Assembly (NCBI RefSeq): GCF_021033825.1
Contig: NZ_JAIFXZ010000012.1
Location: forward strand, 62,001 to 126,000
From: Dietzia aurantiaca
GTDB taxonomy: Bacteria > Actinomycetota > Actinomycetes > Mycobacteriales > Mycobacteriaceae
Reading direction: 5' to 3'
Length of the DNA stretch: 64,000 nt
The first letter of the stretch is position 1; each line of letters starts with the position of its first letter. The notes under the pieces were generated by a model. It was not told where the DNA came from and ran no database searches. It saw only the letters and a program-made list of their open reading frames with translations. Of the stretch, positions 61,782 to 64,000 are shown in pieces. Made by a program: the position numbers and the translations under genes.

Positions 61782-61845
61782 GCCCGGCAACCTTGCCCGC
61801 CTTGAATGGCTGTCGTTCCCGCCCCTGTCACGAAAAGGCCATCCC

Positions 61846-62760
61846 ATGAAGTCACGTCTGCTCCCCGCACTCGGCGGCGCCGTCGTCGTCGGCACCCTCG
61901 CCCTCACCGGCTGTTCCTCGTCCGCCGACGCGGCGCTGGACGACCGCACCATCCGCTTCGCGACCCTGCCCGTCAGCGACGACCCCAACGCCGAGACCCC
62001 GGTCGAGGAGATCGCCGCCCTACTGGCCGAGGAGACCGGCTACGAGGTGGAGATCACCGACGTCCCCAACTACTCGGCCGTGATCGAGGCCATCCGATCC
62101 GGGCACGAGGACATCGGGATCATGAGCGCCTTCCCCACCGCCATGGGCGTCAACACCGGCGAGGTGGATCCGCTCGTGGCCTGGCCGGGTGACGACTCCC
62201 CCGTCGCACGGTGCGTCGTGCTGGCCGACTCGCCAATCCGCACCCTCGAGGACATCACCCCGGAGGACACCGTCGCGTTTGCCGACCCGGCCTCCAGCTC
62301 CGGCTACTTCATGCCGGTCTACATGCTCGACCGGGCCGGACTCACCCAGGACGAGGACTACGAGGTCCTGTTCTCCGGTGGACACGACCGCAGCCAGCTC
62401 GCCCTGAAGAGCGGCCAGGTGGACGTGACCTGCACCGCCGCGATGTTCACCGACATGGCCGGACAGGGCAGCCCCTACTTCCCGTTCGAGGAGGGCGAGA
62501 CCCGCGTGATCGGCGAGAGCCCCGCCATGCCGGTCTCGCTGGCCGTGCTGGGCAACCAGAAGATGAGCGAGGACAAGCGCGCCGCGCTGCTCGAGGCGCT
62601 GCCGGTGGTGTTCTCCGCCGCGAACGCCGACGCGCTCGGCACCTACGGCGAGGCGCTACCGGAGGGTGTCGAGCCGATGATCGAGCCCGGTCCGGAGACC
62701 TTCCAGACCCTGGTCGACATCGCGGCCGTGGCCGGCGTGGACATCTCGGACCTCGAGTGA
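61846..62760 (+). CDS. phnD: Phosphonate-type ABC transporter, substrate-binding lipoprotein
   Basis: 304 residues. Lipobox LTGC, then a PhnD-like periplasmic binding protein: IRFATLPVSDDPNAETPVEEIAALLAEETGYEVEI, SGHEDIGIMSAFPTAMG, DPASSSGYFMPVYML and GGHDRSQLALKSGQVDVTC. This branch binds phosphonates, phosphite or related oxyanions; sulfonates cannot be excluded. AAAAGG precedes ATG. First gene of phnDCE-type operon. Confidence 0.88.
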   Translation: MKSRLLPALGGAVVVGTLALTGCSSSADAALDDRTIRFATLPVSDDPNAETPVEEIAALLAEETGYEVEITDVPNYSAVIEAIRSGHEDIGIMSAFPTAMGVNTGEVDPLVAWPGDDSPVARCVVLADSPIRTLEDITPEDTVAFADPASSSGYFMPVYMLDRAGLTQDEDYEVLFSGGHDRSQLALKSGQVDVTCTAAMFTDMAGQGSPYFPFEEGETRVIGESPAMPVSLAVLGNQKMSEDKRAALLEALPVVFSAANADALGTYGEALPEGVEPMIEPGPETFQTLVDIAAVAGVDISDLE

Positions 62761-62780
62761 TCGGGACAGGATCCGCCGCC

Positions 62781-63626
62781 ATGACCTCCCCCAACCCCGT
62801 CCTCACCAGACCCGCCACCATCCCGACGACCTCCGCCTCCTCCGCCGCGCACACGCCCCTCGGCCCGCCGCGGGTACGCGTGCGCGAGCTGTCCGTGCGC
62901 TACACCCCCGACGCCCCGTTGGTTCTCGACCGGGTCGACCTCGAGCTGCACCCCGGCGAGACCGTTGCTCTGCTCGGCTCCTCCGGGTCGGGAAAGTCGA
63001 CGCTGATGAAGTCGCTGACAGGCTTCGCGCCGATCACCTCCGGAACCGTGACGATCGACGGCGCCGACGTCGCCGACCTCACCGGCCGCGGGCTCCGGCA
63101 GCTGCGCTCCAACGTCGGTCAGGTGTTCCAGCAGTTCAACCTCATCGGCCGACTGTCGGTGCTGACCAACGTCCTGCTCGGATCCCTGCACCACGCGGGC
63201 CCGCTCAACCGGTTCGGCACCTTCCGGGCCGCCGACCGGCAGCGTGCCTACGAACTCCTCGAGCGGGTCGGGATCGCCGACAAGGCCCTGGTCGAGGCGC
63301 GGCAGCTGTCGGGCGGCCAGCAGCAGCGGGTCGCGATCGCGCGCGCCCTCATGCAGAAGCCCCGGTGCATCCTCGCCGACGAGCCGGTCGCCTCGCTCGA
63401 TCCGCGCACCAGCCACACCGTCCTGCACCTGTTGCAGTCGATCGCCCGGGACGAGCAGGTCCCGGTCCTGGTCAGTCTCCACGTGCTGCCGCTGGCGCTC
63501 GAGCACTCCGACCGGGTCATCGGGCTCCGCGGAGGCCGGGTCCTCATCCAGGGCCGGACCGCCGACCTGGACGCCGAGGCCCTGTCCGCGGTCTACGACC
63601 ACGATCACGAGGAGGAGCAGGCATGA
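62781..63626 (+). CDS. phnC: Phosphonate-type ABC transporter ATP-binding protein
   Basis: 281 residues with a Pro/Ser/Thr-rich N-terminal 30 residues. Walker A GSSGSGKST, Q-loop VFQQFNLIGRLSVLTNVLLGSL (PhnC-typical), signature LSGGQQQRVAIARALMQ, Walker B ILADEPVASLD and switch His in LVSLHVLPLALEHSD. AGGA precedes ATG 62781; GTG 62757 would overlap the phnD stop and is in frame. Its stop overlaps phnE by ATGA. Confidence 0.92.
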   Translation: MTSPNPVLTRPATIPTTSASSAAHTPLGPPRVRVRELSVRYTPDAPLVLDRVDLELHPGETVALLGSSGSGKSTLMKSLTGFAPITSGTVTIDGADVADLTGRGLRQLRSNVGQVFQQFNLIGRLSVLTNVLLGSLHHAGPLNRFGTFRAADRQRAYELLERVGIADKALVEARQLSGGQQQRVAIARALMQKPRCILADEPVASLDPRTSHTVLHLLQSIARDEQVPVLVSLHVLPLALEHSDRVIGLRGGRVLIQGRTADLDAEALSAVYDHDHEEEQA

Positions 63627-64000
63627 GTCGGCCCCAGACGTTGACCGCCAAGCCCGGCGGCACCCGCGCACCCGAGGACACCGCCGAGGTCGAACGCCAG
63701 CTACAGGCGTTCCGAATCCCCCGGGCCCGGTTCACGGCCGGCGTCGTCGTCGCCGTGATCATCTTCCTCTGGTCGGCCGACGGCGCGCAGTTCAACTTCC
63801 TCCAGCTCGGCGACGGCGCGGCCAACATGGGTGAGTACCTCGCCCGGCTGTTCCCGCCGGACTTCTCCCAGTTCCCGCTGATCGTGGAACTGCTGGTCGA
63901 GACACTGCAGATGGCGATCGTCGGCACCGTCCTCGGATCGTTCCTCTCCCTGTTCATCGCGTTCGGTGCCGCCAGCAACATCGCGCCCCGGTGGCTGTAC
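63623..64000 (+). CDS. phnE: Phosphonate-type ABC transporter permease, 5' part
   Basis: 126 codons are in the window; the gene runs off the right edge. A soluble start of 35 residues is followed by one membrane helix (AGVVVAVIIFLWSADG), LGDGAANMGEYLARLFPPDFSQFPLIVELLVETLQMAIVGTVLGSFLSLFIAFGAASN, the usual opening of PhnE permeases. ATGA overlap with phnC. Confidence 0.9.
   Translation, partial: MSRPQTLTAKPGGTRAPEDTAEVERQLQAFRIPRARFTAGVVVAVIIFLWSADGAQFNFLQLGDGAANMGEYLARLFPPDFSQFPLIVELLVETLQMAIVGTVLGSFLSLFIAFGAASNIAPRWLY

Overview
The window is a high-GC chromosome segment from a mycolic-acid-type actinobacterium (order Mycobacteriales). Support comes from mycothiol S-conjugate amidase (mca), a DUF4307-mca-small-membrane-protein-greA block that resembles M. 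tuberculosis Rv1080c-Rv1083, a 13E12-type HNH protein, an Rv1086-like short-chain Z-prenyl synthase, a KstR-type operator and an IdeR/DtxR-type iron box. Many GTG starts, 4-bp ATGA/GTGA gene overlaps and likely leaderless starts fit this group. Dietzia or a close relative is my best guess, as inference only. No rRNA, tRNA, CRISPR array, insertion sequence or prophage was seen.

Layout. 1-5.6 kb (minus): two catabolic-type operons with two cytochrome P450s, a 3Fe-4S ferredoxin, a phthalate-dioxygenase-reductase-type ferredoxin reductase, SnoaL-like, EthD-like and ABM-like small proteins, and the start of an aldehyde dehydrogenase; a second SnoaL-like gene diverges at 5.7 kb. 6.1-9.2 kb: tocopherol-cyclase-like protein and a pair of bacterial PH-domain membrane proteins. 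9.2-12.1 kb (minus): MOSC protein, Z-prenyl diphosphate synthase, and DAHP synthase preceded by a leader peptide (Tyr-Trp-Arg-Phe-Met-Trp) and competing RNA stems, a likely aromatic-amino-acid attenuator. 12.2-14.6 kb: HNH protein and a frameshifted NERD-domain protein. 15-16.9 kb: luciferase-like monooxygenase with its FMN reductase. 16.9-24.3 kb (minus): a tightly coupled five-gene exopolysaccharide-type operon (BcsB-like, membrane protein, processive GT2, GT-C, secreted GH5-like hydrolase).

24.5-33 kb: mca block, greA, an McrBC-like pair whose McrC has lost all three catalytic residues, an SGNH hydrolase and a thiolase. 33-41 kb: Bax-inhibitor-1 protein, PadR regulator, secreted unknown protein, gamma-glutamylcyclotransferase-like protein, a GntR/YtrA-ABC operon with a palindromic operator, and a DHA2 drug exporter. 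41.2-43.8 kb: persulfide-type sulfur operon (MBL-rhodanese, TauE permease, small Cys-rich protein) behind a CstR/CsoR-like operator. 43.8-48.8 kb: AraC regulator and a complete iron-siderophore ABC importer behind an IdeR/DtxR box.

48.8-56.7 kb: deazaflavin-dependent oxidoreductase, sterol-desaturase-family protein, two lipoproteins, and a VirS/mymA-like set (AraC regulator, MBL hydrolase, SDR, alpha/beta hydrolase). 56.9-64 kb: ZIP transporter, a truncated enoyl-CoA hydratase remnant, an exported sulfoquinovosidase-like GH31 enzyme, a cupin and an SDR behind a KstR-type box, then a phosphonate-type ABC importer (phnD, phnC, start of phnE) that runs off the end.
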